A DNA stretch of 64,000 bases, taken from assembly GCF_049347105.1 (NCBI RefSeq), contig NZ_CP186334.1, positions 3,968,001 through 4,032,000 of the forward strand, written 5' to 3'. The notes below the pieces were generated by a model. It saw only the letters and a list, made by a program, of their open reading frames with translations. It ran no database searches and was not told the origin of the DNA. Position 1 is the stretch's first letter; every line of letters starts with the position of its first letter. This DNA comes from Gaoshiqia hydrogeniformans (lineage in GTDB: Bacteria; Bacteroidota; Bacteroidia; Bacteroidales; Prolixibacteraceae). Shown here piece by piece: positions 1-8,400 of the stretch. The translations under genes were made by a program, and so were the position numbers.

Positions 1-90
1 TAGCTATTTTATCCGTATCAAAAACAAAGTTTTTCTCGTCGTAAAGAAAAATATCTATTTTCGTGGCCCCATAATTTTATTTAGTTAGAA

Positions 91-1512
91 ATGAAACATA
101 CGAAAATTGTTGCTACGATCTCAGACCTGAGGTGTGAACCTGAGTTTGTAGAGTCGTTGTTCAAAGCAGGAATGAATGTTGCCAGGATGAACACCGCGCA
201 TATTACCAGTGAGAGCGCGCTTAAGGTGCTCAACAACATCAGATCGGTGTCTGATTCGATTGGCATTCTGGTGGATACAAAAGGACCCGAGATAAGGACA
301 ACTGAGTTGGCAAACCCGATCAAGGTTGCCTATGGTCAGTTGGTGGAGGTGTCCGGGGTTTTGAGAGAAAGTGCTGAAGACCGGGCGACTTTGATGGTGT
401 CGTATCCGAAGTTCCACGAAGAAATTCCGGGCGACGGAAGAATCTTAATTGATGACGGAGAAATTGAACTAAGCGTTGTTGAAAAAAAACAGGACTATGT
501 CCTATGCAAAGTTGAAAATTCGGGAACAATTAAAAATAAGAAGAGTGTAAATACTCCCGGTTTTAGTGTCCAACTTCCCTCCGTTTCGAAAAAGGACGAA
601 GAATTTATCGAGTTTGCTGCGAAAAATAAGGTCGATTTCATTGCTCATTCATTCGTTCGGAATAAAGAAGATGTTTTAAAGGTGCAGGAAATCCTCGACA
701 GGTTCAACAGTCCGATCAAAATCATCGCCAAAATCGAAAACCTGGATGGGGTTAATCATATCGACGAAATTCTGGATTATGCCTACGGGATTATGGTTGC
801 CCGCGGCGACCTGGGGATTGAAATTCCGGCAGAAAAAATTCCGGGTATCCAGCGCCTGTTAATCAAAAAAGCAGTTCAGCGCAAAAAGCCGGTGATTGTT
901 GCCACACAAATGATGCACAGCATGATTGACAATCCCCGCCCGACGCGTGCAGAAGTCAGCGATGTGGCAAATGCCATCTATTCCCGGGCCGATGCCATCA
1001 TGCTGAGCGGCGAAACAGCTTACGGAAACTATCCCGAACAAGCGGTTAAATATATGAGCCGTATTGCCCAGGAGATTGAGCTGAGCAAAGATAAGCGGAA
1101 CGACATCACCATCCCTTCGGTCGAAAATGAAGTGGTTGCGTATCTGGCCGAGGCTGCTATCCAGGCGTCGAAGGAGTTGAAAACAACGGCGATTGTCACC
1201 AATACGCTTACCGGAAGAACTGCCCGTTACCTGGCAGCTTTCAGGGGCGATAACCCGGTATATGCCCAGTGTTACGATGCTACGGTGGCCCGTCACCTGT
1301 CGTTGTCGTACGGGGTGCGTACTAGTGTGATTGAGCCCAAACGCAACAAATACAAAATGATCCGTACATCTCTGAAATCCTTACTGGATGACGGAAAATT
1401 ACAACCCGAAGATATGGTTGTTTATATTGGTGGTAGTTTTGGTATTGGAGGAGGATCTTCTTTCATGGAAATCTCAACGGTTGATAAACTTACCCACAAG
1501 GATAACGATTAA
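91..1512 (+). CDS. pyk: Pyruvate kinase
   Basis: Catalyses phosphoenolpyruvate + ADP to pyruvate + ATP, the last step of glycolysis, in the cytoplasm. The 473-residue length is normal for bacterial enzymes. Visible family motifs are DTKGPEIRTT near residue 62, MVARGDLGIEIP starting at residue 236, and ATQMMHSMIDNPRPTRAEVSDVANA from about residue 271, followed by SGETAYGNYP. The remaining ~130 residues form the alpha/beta C-terminal domain. The start follows an A-rich stretch, as usual here. The gene stands alone and is closed by a strong intrinsic terminator. Assignment is firm. Confidence 0.97.
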   Translation: MKHTKIVATISDLRCEPEFVESLFKAGMNVARMNTAHITSESALKVLNNIRSVSDSIGILVDTKGPEIRTTELANPIKVAYGQLVEVSGVLRESAEDRATLMVSYPKFHEEIPGDGRILIDDGEIELSVVEKKQDYVLCKVENSGTIKNKKSVNTPGFSVQLPSVSKKDEEFIEFAAKNKVDFIAHSFVRNKEDVLKVQEILDRFNSPIKIIAKIENLDGVNHIDEILDYAYGIMVARGDLGIEIPAEKIPGIQRLLIKKAVQRKKPVIVATQMMHSMIDNPRPTRAEVSDVANAIYSRADAIMLSGETAYGNYPEQAVKYMSRIAQEIELSKDKRNDITIPSVENEVVAYLAEAAIQASKELKTTAIVTNTLTGRTARYLAAFRGDNPVYAQCYDATVARHLSLSYGVRTSVIEPKRNKYKMIRTSLKSLLDDGKLQPEDMVVYIGGSFGIGGGSSFMEISTVDKLTHKDND

Positions 1513-1531
1513 GAATCTCAAACGCTGTTTG

Positions 1532-1574
1532 AAAAAGAGACTGTCCTGGTTTGTTTCCGCGACAGTCTTTTTCT
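1532..1574 (+). terminator. Intrinsic terminator of pyk
   Basis: The 7-bp perfect stem GACTGTC (1539-1545) / GACAGTC (1561-1567) is extended by A-U pairs on both sides and followed by TTTTTCT. It begins about 20 bases after the pyk stop codon. Confidence 0.8.
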
Positions 1575-1635
1575 ATTATTGGAGTAAAGGGCATCACATT
1601 TTGATTCTTTCGTTAGTTGAACTGGGATTGTTTTT

Positions 1636-1643
1636 TAAATTTG
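1636..1643 (+). promoter_or_regulatory. -7 element ahead of the B3/B4 gene
   Basis: TAAATTTG matches the Bacteroidota -7 consensus TAnnTTTG exactly and lies 23 bases before the start codon, after the pyk terminator. The -33 element is not clear. Confidence 0.45.
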
Positions 1644-1665
1644 CCCAAACAATTCAGTAATCCGG

Positions 1666-2331
1666 ATGAAAAATATTTCCATTGGACAAGATTTGGGCGA
1701 GCGCTGCCCGGATGTTTTTTTATCGTGTATTGAATGTGATGTGCAGGTGGGGCCGTCTAATGCTGAGCTGTGGCAGTTGATTGAAGACACCTGCGGCCGG
1801 ATTGCCCAACGGTACGATACCGAAGATATCCGTCATATTCCGGCTATTGCATCGTCGCGAGAAGCCTACAAGCTTTGCGGAAAAGACCCGGCCCGTTACA
1901 GGCTCTCGGCCGAAGCCTTGCTGAGGCGGGTGGTCAGCGGCAAAGGCCTTTACCGGATCAACAATGTGGTCGACCTGCTGAACCTGGTGTCGATTAGTTC
2001 AGGCTTTTCGATTGGAGGTTACGATGCTGACCGGATTGATGGCAAGGTGGAGATGGGGGTCGGTAAAAAGGACGAATGGTACGAAGGTCTGGGGCGCGGC
2101 GAACTGAATATCGAAGGCATGCCGGTCTTCAGAGACCGGAGAGGCGCTTTCGGTACTCCCACTTCTGATTCCGAACGAACCGGTGTTCGGGAAGATACCC
2201 GGCGTTTTCTGATGGTGATTATCTCATACAACGGTGGTTATCAGCTGCACGATGCCAGCCAGATGGCTGTACGTTTGCTGACCGAATTTGCCTCAGCATC
2301 CCGGTTCGAAACTTATCAAATTACAGTTTGA
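1666..2331 (+). CDS. B3/B4 tRNA-binding domain protein
   Basis: A 221-residue protein of the COG3382-type family, which resembles the B3/B4 editing domain of phenylalanyl-tRNA synthetase beta subunit but stands alone. Seen in the sequence: IPAIASSREAYKLCGKDPARYR (about residues 58-79) and LYRINNVVDLLNLVSISSG (about 95-113), both typical of the family, then a GGYDADRIDG turn. Family members are proposed to bind or deacylate mischarged tRNA or free amino acids; the exact role is not established. Its stop codon is directly followed by the start of the acyltransferase gene, so the two are probably co-transcribed. Confidence 0.85.
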   Translation: MKNISIGQDLGERCPDVFLSCIECDVQVGPSNAELWQLIEDTCGRIAQRYDTEDIRHIPAIASSREAYKLCGKDPARYRLSAEALLRRVVSGKGLYRINNVVDLLNLVSISSGFSIGGYDADRIDGKVEMGVGKKDEWYEGLGRGELNIEGMPVFRDRRGAFGTPTSDSERTGVREDTRRFLMVIISYNGGYQLHDASQMAVRLLTEFASASRFETYQITV

Positions 2332-2886
2332 ATGTTGAAATCTGTTTGTAGCGTACTGTTGCGCCTGTTGGGCTGGAAACCGGTAAACGGAGTCATGCCT
2401 CATAAAAAAGCAATCATAATTGGCGTGCCTCATACCAGCGCTTGGGATTTTGTGATCTCTTATTTATATTATACCTCGCAGGGAGGAGTCGCGAATATTG
2501 TCATTAAAAAAGAATTTTTCTTTTGGCCCCTTGGCTATTTTCTGAAAAAGATGGGAGCTCTCCCGATCGACCGAAGTAAAGGCGTTTCGGTGGTCAAGCA
2601 GATCATCGAAGAAATGAACAAACGGGAAACGATGCATTTGGCCATTACGCCCGAAGGAACCAGAGAACTGAATAAAAAATGGAAGGCCGGTTTTCATACC
2701 ATCGCCAAAGCCACCGGAGCTGTTGTTTACCTCGGTTTTTTCGATTTTGGGAAGAAAGAAATTGGCTGGATTGACACCCTTGAACTGACGGATGATCCGC
2801 AGGAAGATATCCGCCGGATGAAAGCCTATTACCGGGCGAAAGGTATCAGCGGAAGGCACCCGGACCAGTTTACCGCGGAAGATTAA
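2332..2886 (+). CDS. PlsC-like 1-acyl-sn-glycerol-3-phosphate acyltransferase family protein
   Basis: A short (184 aa) member of the lysophospholipid acyltransferase superfamily. The catalytic H-x4-D motif is present as HTSAWD starting at residue 34, and the substrate-binding EGTRE motif lies near residue 107. A GALPID segment between them corresponds to another conserved block of this family. No transmembrane anchor is evident beyond hydrophobic patches. It starts immediately after the stop codon of the B3/B4 gene, suggesting translational coupling. The acyl acceptor cannot be told from sequence; it may act on lysophosphatidic acid or another lipid. Confidence 0.85.
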   Translation: MLKSVCSVLLRLLGWKPVNGVMPHKKAIIIGVPHTSAWDFVISYLYYTSQGGVANIVIKKEFFFWPLGYFLKKMGALPIDRSKGVSVVKQIIEEMNKRETMHLAITPEGTRELNKKWKAGFHTIAKATGAVVYLGFFDFGKKEIGWIDTLELTDDPQEDIRRMKAYYRAKGISGRHPDQFTAED

Positions 2887-2935
2887 ACCGGAGAATTGCT
2901 GTCAGAAACAATAAAAACAGGTAAACTTTAAGAAA

Positions 2936-3526
2936 ATGAATTTCTGGAACGAACGATACGCAGCAGAAGAATACGCTTACGGAACCGAACCCAACGATTT
3001 TTTAAAACAGGAATTGGATCGGTTAAAGCCGGGAAAAATTCTGCTGCCGGGAGAAGGAGAGGGACGTAATGCTGTTTATGCGGCCCGGCAGGGATGGCAG
3101 GTTTTGGCTTTTGACAGTAGTTCGGAGGGAAAGAAAAAAGCGGAGAAGCTGGCCGTCCTTCATCAGGTCAGCATTAACTATCTGATTGATCATTACGACG
3201 AGATTGAGCTTCCGGTCCATGAATTTGACTGCCTCGCGCTGATCTATACGCATATGCCCGCAGCCGAACGCCGCGAGTATCACCGGAAACTGGCTGCATC
3301 GTTAAAACCGGGCGGGACGCTGATTCTTGAAGGATTCTCGAAGGAGCAAATCCATAACGATACCGGTGGCCCCAAGAGCGTTGAGATGCTTTTTTCGAGG
3401 GAAGAACTGGAAGCTGATTTCAGCGAATTTTTCAAGCTTTCGATAAGCCAGCTTGACCTGGATATCCGGGAAGGCCTCTATCATAACGGGAAAGCGTCGG
3501 TAATACAACTGGTAGCCGTTAAGTAG
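2936..3526 (+). CDS. Class I SAM-dependent methyltransferase
   Basis: A 196-residue Rossmann-fold methyltransferase. The SAM-binding glycine motif is ILLPGEGEGRNAVYAA at about residues 36-51, the acidic end of strand 2 is LAFDSS, and the post-II region is FDCLALIYTHMP followed by LKPGGTLILEGF. The N-terminal WNERYAAEEYAYGTEPN block is typical of TehB/thiopurine-methyltransferase-like proteins. Substrate unknown. The start follows an A-rich sequence. It is probably the last gene of the short cluster starting at 1666. Confidence 0.85.
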   Translation: MNFWNERYAAEEYAYGTEPNDFLKQELDRLKPGKILLPGEGEGRNAVYAARQGWQVLAFDSSSEGKKKAEKLAVLHQVSINYLIDHYDEIELPVHEFDCLALIYTHMPAAERREYHRKLAASLKPGGTLILEGFSKEQIHNDTGGPKSVEMLFSREELEADFSEFFKLSISQLDLDIREGLYHNGKASVIQLVAVK

Positions 3527-3735
3527 GTTTTTCGGATAACTTTTGTAATGAAATACTTATCGGGCTTTAACGGAGGAGTTTCAACTGAAAAATTTTCCTT
3601 TTAAAAAAATCAGCTTTTCCAAGAACTATCGGCTTGTTCTGTTGTTTTTCACTGTAATAAGCGAGATGAAAAAAATGTTGAACGGAAGCATAAAGCTTGT
3701 TTTTATATTAAAATTCAATCTGTAAGGCGATTAAG

Positions 3736-3749
3736 TTGACAAGTGTCAA
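3736..3749. promoter_or_regulatory. FNR/CRP-like palindrome upstream of the heme cluster
   Basis: TTGACAAGTGTCAA is a perfect inverted repeat with 5-4-5 spacing (TTGAC-4-GTCAA), the layout of Crp/Fnr-family operators. It lies about 44 bases upstream of the -7 element at 3793 in the promoter region of the operon leading to hemA. The regulator is unknown. Confidence 0.45.
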
Positions 3750-3792
3750 TTATTTTTATTTCCTTTTAGCAGTCTTTTTTATAACAGATTAT

Positions 3793-3800
3793 TAAATTTG
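3793..3800 (+). promoter_or_regulatory. -7 element of the heme-cluster promoter
   Basis: TAAATTTG matches TAnnTTTG exactly, 17 bases before the ATG of the small membrane protein. No good -33 element is seen, which would fit a promoter needing an activator such as one bound at 3736-3749. Confidence 0.5.
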
Positions 3801-3817
3801 CATAAAAATCTGGTATT

Positions 3818-4180
3818 ATGTTTTTTCTCGGATTTGCCGGACCAATTGTACCTTACCTGCTTCTGACAGGAATTATGCTTGTTCTCACACTGGGGACGAG
3901 TAAGGAGGCATTGGCCAAAGTGACGCCGGATCCGGAGGAAAAACAAATTCTATTCAATACCGAACAAATTAACCATACAAATCATTTCTCTTGTTATCAA
4001 ATCAGCTTTCAGGATGATGAGCCGGATCAGTCAGTCGTTTTGGGATCAGCGCTCTCTTTAGAAACAACACATTTGATACTTCCGCACACGATCAATGATT
4101 TTCAGCATGCTGTTGGTATTCCGTATTTTAAGGAATACAGTTCAGTTTATTTCGGACTTTCTCCACCTTGTTTGGCATAA
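3818..4180 (+). CDS. Hypothetical membrane protein upstream of hemA
   Basis: A 120-residue protein that I do not recognise. Residues 1-28 are hydrophobic (FFLGFAGPIVPYLLLTGIMLVLTLG) and look like one transmembrane helix or an uncleaved signal; the rest is soluble, without cysteine-pair or known motifs, and ends in a hydrophobic SPPCLA tail. It is preceded by an exact -7 element and followed 45 bases later by hemA, so it is probably the first gene of the heme operon. Function is unknown; a role in heme-cluster biology is only inferred from position. Confidence 0.65.
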   Translation: MFFLGFAGPIVPYLLLTGIMLVLTLGTSKEALAKVTPDPEEKQILFNTEQINHTNHFSCYQISFQDDEPDQSVVLGSALSLETTHLILPHTINDFQHAVGIPYFKEYSSVYFGLSPPCLA

Positions 4181-4225
4181 CACCCGGTTTAGAGAAGTAC
4201 CCGAAATTTTATTTTTACAGCCATT

Positions 4226-5470
4226 ATGATTGGAATTATTGGTTTAAGCCACAAGTCGGCGCCTGTACATATTCGCGAAAAGTTTGCTTTAAATAAAGAT
4301 GAATGCTCCGGTTTATACAAAAGCATTGTAAGCAACCAGTATATCGAGGAATTGGTTATCCTGTCTACCTGTAACCGTACGGAGATATACTTTAAAGCTG
4401 ATAAATGCTGTTCAACCGGTGCATTTACCATCATCATGAGTTACCTGCGAAAATACGCGGGTGTTGGAGAAGAAATGGACAAGCATTTTTACCGTTTTCA
4501 AAACGATGAAGCGGTGAAACATCTTTTCCGGGTGGTCTCCAGCCTCGAGTCGATGGTATTGGGCGAATACCAGATCGTTTCGCAAATTAAAGAAGCATAC
4601 AGCCAGGCGAAAGAAAACGGAACCGTTCGTAAGGTGCTGAAGCGGTTGTTTCATAAAGCCCTGGAAACGGGCAAGCTGGTGCGTACCAACACCGAAATGA
4701 GCGCGGGCGCTTTTTCGGTCAGTTATGCGGCTGTTGAAAAATGCAGTGATCAGTTTCGTGATTTACAGGATAAAAAAATATTGTTGATCGGCGCCGGGGA
4801 AACCGGGGAGCTTGTCATTAAAAATCTGTACAAAAAAGGTTGTAAAAACATTACGGTGACCAACCGTACGGTTGTTAAAGCCGAAGAGCTGGCCGCACGC
4901 TACCAGGGCGAAGCGCTTCCGTTCTCCAGATTGATGGACGGGATTCATGAAGCCGAAATCATTGTCAGCTCCATCTCAAGTAAAGAGCCAATTTTCGACG
5001 CCGGGAAAGTGAAACCCCACCTGAACGGCCATCCGCACGTGATGATGATTGACCTGGGAGTTCCCCGGAATATTCACCCGGACGTGAGCGAAATACAAGG
5101 AGTTTCACTCCTGAATGTTGATGATCTGGAAGAAGTGGTTGCCGGAAATATGGAGAAGAAAAAAGCCTATGTTTCGGTGGCCGAGGGGATTATTGCTGAG
5201 AAAGTGATCGAGTTTTCAGATTGGTTAAGCATCCAGAACCTGTCACCGGTTATCCAGAACATGGTTTCTGTCGTCAGCCGGATGAACAGTGACGAACTGG
5301 CCGTATTCCGGAAATTTCATTCAGAAGAAGAGGTCCGTAACATGGAAAAATATGGAAAACACATTACCGAAAAGCTGACCAACCTGATGATCAAAAATCT
5401 GAAAACCATGAGCAATAACGGTCGCCAAACAGAATTTCTGAAAATCATCAACGATCTTTTTTCTTCATAA
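4226..5470 (+). CDS. hemA: Glutamyl-tRNA reductase
   Basis: Reduces glutamyl-tRNA(Glu) to glutamate-1-semialdehyde with NADPH, the committed step of the C5 route to tetrapyrroles. The catalytic cysteine is Cys49 in LSTCNRTEIY, matching the family position. SSLESMVLGEYQIVSQIKEAY (about residues 106-126) is the conserved substrate-domain block, and the NADPH-binding segment LLIGAGETGEL lies near residue 187. The C-terminal dimerisation helix is present; the 414-residue length is normal. The next gene, hemC, follows after a 3-base gap. Confidence 0.96.
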   Translation: MIGIIGLSHKSAPVHIREKFALNKDECSGLYKSIVSNQYIEELVILSTCNRTEIYFKADKCCSTGAFTIIMSYLRKYAGVGEEMDKHFYRFQNDEAVKHLFRVVSSLESMVLGEYQIVSQIKEAYSQAKENGTVRKVLKRLFHKALETGKLVRTNTEMSAGAFSVSYAAVEKCSDQFRDLQDKKILLIGAGETGELVIKNLYKKGCKNITVTNRTVVKAEELAARYQGEALPFSRLMDGIHEAEIIVSSISSKEPIFDAGKVKPHLNGHPHVMMIDLGVPRNIHPDVSEIQGVSLLNVDDLEEVVAGNMEKKKAYVSVAEGIIAEKVIEFSDWLSIQNLSPVIQNMVSVVSRMNSDELAVFRKFHSEEEVRNMEKYGKHITEKLTNLMIKNLKTMSNNGRQTEFLKIINDLFSS

Positions 5471-5473
5471 ATC

Positions 5474-6406
5474 ATGAGCAATAAAACCATTAAGATAGGC
5501 ACAAGGGGGAGCAAACTGGCCCTTTGGCAGGCAGAACAGGTGAAAATGGCCATCTCAAACGCTTTCCCCCGGTTAAATGTGGAAATCGTCGTGATCAAAA
5601 CCAAAGGAGACATCATTCTCGATGTTTCCCTTTCGAAAATTGGCGATAAAGGGCTGTTTACCAAGGAAATTGAAACCGCTTTGATCAACGGCGAAGTCGA
5701 TCTGGCCGTGCACAGTCTGAAAGATCTGCCGACCGAATTACCGGAAGGATTGATCATTGGAGGCATGTTGCCGCGTGGCGAAGTTCGGGATGTCTTTATC
5801 TCCCGCGACGGACGAAAACTGGAAGAGATGACCGGGAACGACCGGATTGCCACGTCGAGTTTACGCAGGAAGGCTCAGTTACTTCATTTGAATCCCCGCC
5901 TGAATATCGTTGATATCCGGGGAAACGTAGATACCCGTCTACAGAAACTCAGGAATGGCGATTGTGACGCACTGATTATGGCTGGCGCCGGGATTATCCG
6001 TCTGGGTTACGAGACGCTGATCACGGAGTTCCTCGACCCGAACCTGATATTGCCGGCAGTGAGCCAGGGGGCAGTCGCTATTGAAATCCGCGAGGACGAC
6101 GAATATATGCAGCGGATTATCGATGCCGTTTCGGATGAAACGACCTGGCAAACAACCATGGCCGAGCGCTGGCTTTTGCGTACCCTCGAGGGCGGATGCC
6201 AGGTGCCGGTAGCCTGTTTCTCAGAGGTCGACGGGTTGACTATAAAGTTAACCGGACTGGTTTCGGCGCTTGATGGCTCAAACTATATCTGTAAATCGGT
6301 TAGATGTCCCATCGAAGAAGCTTCGGAAAAAGCTATTGAATTGGCGCAGGCGATACTGGACGAAGGAGGCAAAACCATTCTTGATCAGATTCGAACCGTT
6401 TCGTAA
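5474..6406 (+). CDS. hemC: Hydroxymethylbilane synthase (porphobilinogen deaminase)
   Basis: Joins four porphobilinogen molecules into hydroxymethylbilane. The N-terminal block IGTRGSKLALWQAE and the central VHSLKDLPTELPEG are diagnostic. Cys242 in GGCQVPVA is the residue that carries the dipyrromethane cofactor. ATSSLRRKAQLLHLNP and DIRGNVDTRLQKL hold the substrate-binding arginines. Length (310 aa) is normal. It is packed 3 bases after hemA and 3 bases before hemD, so the three genes are one transcription unit. Confidence 0.97.
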   Translation: MSNKTIKIGTRGSKLALWQAEQVKMAISNAFPRLNVEIVVIKTKGDIILDVSLSKIGDKGLFTKEIETALINGEVDLAVHSLKDLPTELPEGLIIGGMLPRGEVRDVFISRDGRKLEEMTGNDRIATSSLRRKAQLLHLNPRLNIVDIRGNVDTRLQKLRNGDCDALIMAGAGIIRLGYETLITEFLDPNLILPAVSQGAVAIEIREDDEYMQRIIDAVSDETTWQTTMAERWLLRTLEGGCQVPVACFSEVDGLTIKLTGLVSALDGSNYICKSVRCPIEEASEKAIELAQAILDEGGKTILDQIRTVS

Positions 6407-6409
6407 GTC

Positions 6410-7174
6410 ATGGATAAGCGGCAGGAACCAAATATATTGGATGGCAAAATCATCATTTGCACCTATCCGCAAAAAACACCGGACGACTTCTATGATATCA
6501 TCAGTAATTTGGGTGCAGAGATTCGTTATCTGCCGATGATTGAGGTGAAGGCACTTTCTGTACAACTGCCTAAAGCTATTTCGGCCTATCAGTGGCTGGT
6601 GTTTACCAGCAAAAATGCAGTCTCGGCTTTTTTTTCTCAATATATGCCTGTCCGGGAAAACCGGATTGCAGTGCTTGGTGAAGGTACGGCGAAAGAACTG
6701 GACGCTTTCGGGCTGAAAGCTGATTTTATTGGCAGCGGTCAGTCGGCAGTCGATTTTGTCAGCGAACTGGCAGCAGTTATCTCTCCCGGTGAAACCATGC
6801 TTCTGGCGCTGGGAACCCTGGCCCCCGATACCTTGCAACAACGCCTTTCAGGTCAATACCCGGTTGACCGGGTGAATGTGTATCAAACCGTCATGCCCGC
6901 GACTGTCGACCCGGAGTTGTTCGAACAGATAGAACAGGACCGGTATGATTGGCTGGTTGTGACCAGCCCGTCAGCTATAAAAAACCTGCATGCCTGCCTC
7001 AAAAAAACCAGCTCTGATCTGCGGATCATCAGCATTGGAGAGACCACCACGGCCGCGATCAGGGAGCTGAACCTGGAGCCGCTGGCAACCGCCGCAACTC
7101 CGGGATACAGAGGGCTGGCAGAAAAAACGATTGAGATAGCCTTGAAAAATTACAGTAAATCCGGCAAAAAATAA
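6410..7174 (+). CDS. hemD: Uroporphyrinogen-III synthase
   Basis: Cyclises hydroxymethylbilane with ring-D inversion to uroporphyrinogen III. HemD is poorly conserved; support here comes from length (254 aa), position right after hemC, and typical segments: WLVFTSKNAVSAFF near residue 62, AVLGEGTAKELDAFG near 85, and the second-domain signature WLVVTSPSAIKNL near 182 followed by ISIGETTTAAIRELN. The product would be the common precursor for heme, siroheme and corrinoids. Confidence 0.92.
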   Translation: MDKRQEPNILDGKIIICTYPQKTPDDFYDIISNLGAEIRYLPMIEVKALSVQLPKAISAYQWLVFTSKNAVSAFFSQYMPVRENRIAVLGEGTAKELDAFGLKADFIGSGQSAVDFVSELAAVISPGETMLLALGTLAPDTLQQRLSGQYPVDRVNVYQTVMPATVDPELFEQIEQDRYDWLVVTSPSAIKNLHACLKKTSSDLRIISIGETTTAAIRELNLEPLATAATPGYRGLAEKTIEIALKNYSKSGKK

Positions 7175-7249
7175 TAAATTGGCTATCCCCGTTTTTGCCT
7201 GGAAAAGCGGGACTGAACTGAAAAAAAAGACCATCAAAATATTGATATT

Positions 7250-8242
7250 ATGAGTTATCCGATCACACGCTTAAGAAGACTTCGTAAAACAGCCGCAATC
7301 CGCAACATGGTTCGTGAAACTGAAGTCAACAGGGACGACCTGATTATGCCTTACTTTGTTTGTCCCGGAGAAAATGTAAGCAACCCGATAAAATCGATGC
7401 CCGGCAACTACCAGTTATCCATCGATCTGTTGGTCGAAGAGGTGAAAGACCTGGTTGAAAAAACAGGAGTGGATAAGGTATTACTGTTTGGCATCCCGGA
7501 AAAAAAAGATGAGGACGGCCACGTAGCATGCAGTCACGATGCGATTGTCCCCCGGGCGATCCGCGCACTCCGGGCAGCGCTGCCAAAACTCGTTATCGTT
7601 GCCGATGTATGCAACTGCGAGTATACAACGCACGGGCACTGCGGAACCATTATCGGCGGCGACGTTCATAACGACAGTACCTTACATACGCTTGCCGCCC
7701 AATCGGTTACCCTGGCAAAAGCCGGCGCCGATATTATTGCTCCCAGCGACATGATGGACGGGCGTGTGGGCGCCATCCGGAAGGCATTGGATGAAAACGG
7801 ATTTGAAAATACGCCCATCATGGCTTATTCGGCGAAGTATGCGTCCGGTTTTTACGGTCCTTTCCGCGATGCGGCCGAAAGCGCCCCGAAATTCGGCGAC
7901 CGCAGCACTTACCAGATGGATCCGGCTAACAGCGATGAAGCATTACGCGAAGTGGAGCAGGACCTGATTGAAGGAGCCGATCTGGTGATGGTGAAACCTG
8001 CACTGAGCTACCTGGATGTCATCAACCAGGTAAAAACAAGTTTCAACATACCGGTGGTTGCCTACAACGTAAGCGGCGAATTTTCGATGGTAAAAGCAGC
8101 AGCAGCCAATGGCTGGATTGATGAAGAGCGTTTGATCAAAGAAATTCTGACTTCGATTAAACGCGCCGGCGCGGATGTAATTATTACGTATCATGCGAAA
8201 GAATTTGTACTGAGTGAATTAAAAAAAGGAAACCGGGTATAA
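7250..8242 (+). CDS. hemB: Delta-aminolevulinic acid dehydratase (porphobilinogen synthase)
   Basis: Condenses two 5-aminolevulinate molecules to porphobilinogen. The active-site lysines are Lys196 in AYSAKYASGFYGPFR and Lys249 in VMVKPALSYLD. The cysteine cluster ADVCNCEYTTHGHCG (Cys121, Cys123 and a third near 131) marks the zinc-type active site rather than the magnesium-only type. Length (330 aa) is normal. A 75-base gap separates it from hemD; it probably continues the same operon. Confidence 0.97.
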   Translation: MSYPITRLRRLRKTAAIRNMVRETEVNRDDLIMPYFVCPGENVSNPIKSMPGNYQLSIDLLVEEVKDLVEKTGVDKVLLFGIPEKKDEDGHVACSHDAIVPRAIRALRAALPKLVIVADVCNCEYTTHGHCGTIIGGDVHNDSTLHTLAAQSVTLAKAGADIIAPSDMMDGRVGAIRKALDENGFENTPIMAYSAKYASGFYGPFRDAAESAPKFGDRSTYQMDPANSDEALREVEQDLIEGADLVMVKPALSYLDVINQVKTSFNIPVVAYNVSGEFSMVKAAAANGWIDEERLIKEILTSIKRAGADVIITYHAKEFVLSELKKGNRV

Positions 8243-8304
8243 ATCCGTTAACGGACTGAGCAGTCACGAAACATTGCCTCGCACCTGTTTCATTTGGTCA
8301 CCGT

Positions 8305-8312
8305 TATTTTTG
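8305..8312 (+). promoter_or_regulatory. Possible -7 element before hemL
   Basis: TATTTTTG matches TAnnTTTG exactly in the 158-base gap between hemB and hemL, about 90 bases before the chosen hemL start. No clear -33 element is seen. It would let hemL and hemE be expressed apart from hemA-B. Confidence 0.35.
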
Positions 8313-8400
8313 TATGTACGATTGTCAAGTCAACGTTATTTAGGCATGGACAATGGATAACTTGAAATTTGAAACTCAAAACTCAAAACTCAAAACTGGA

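Larger units (their letters stand above)
3527..3817. other. Intergenic region upstream of the heme cluster
   Basis: No gene is seen in this 291-base stretch. It contains the palindrome at 3736-3749 and a -7 element at 3793-3800, both listed separately. Confidence 0.6.

Noticed and set aside
1388..1660. 90-codon plus-strand frame after pyk
   Set aside because: It overlaps the pyk end in another frame and runs through the pyk terminator.
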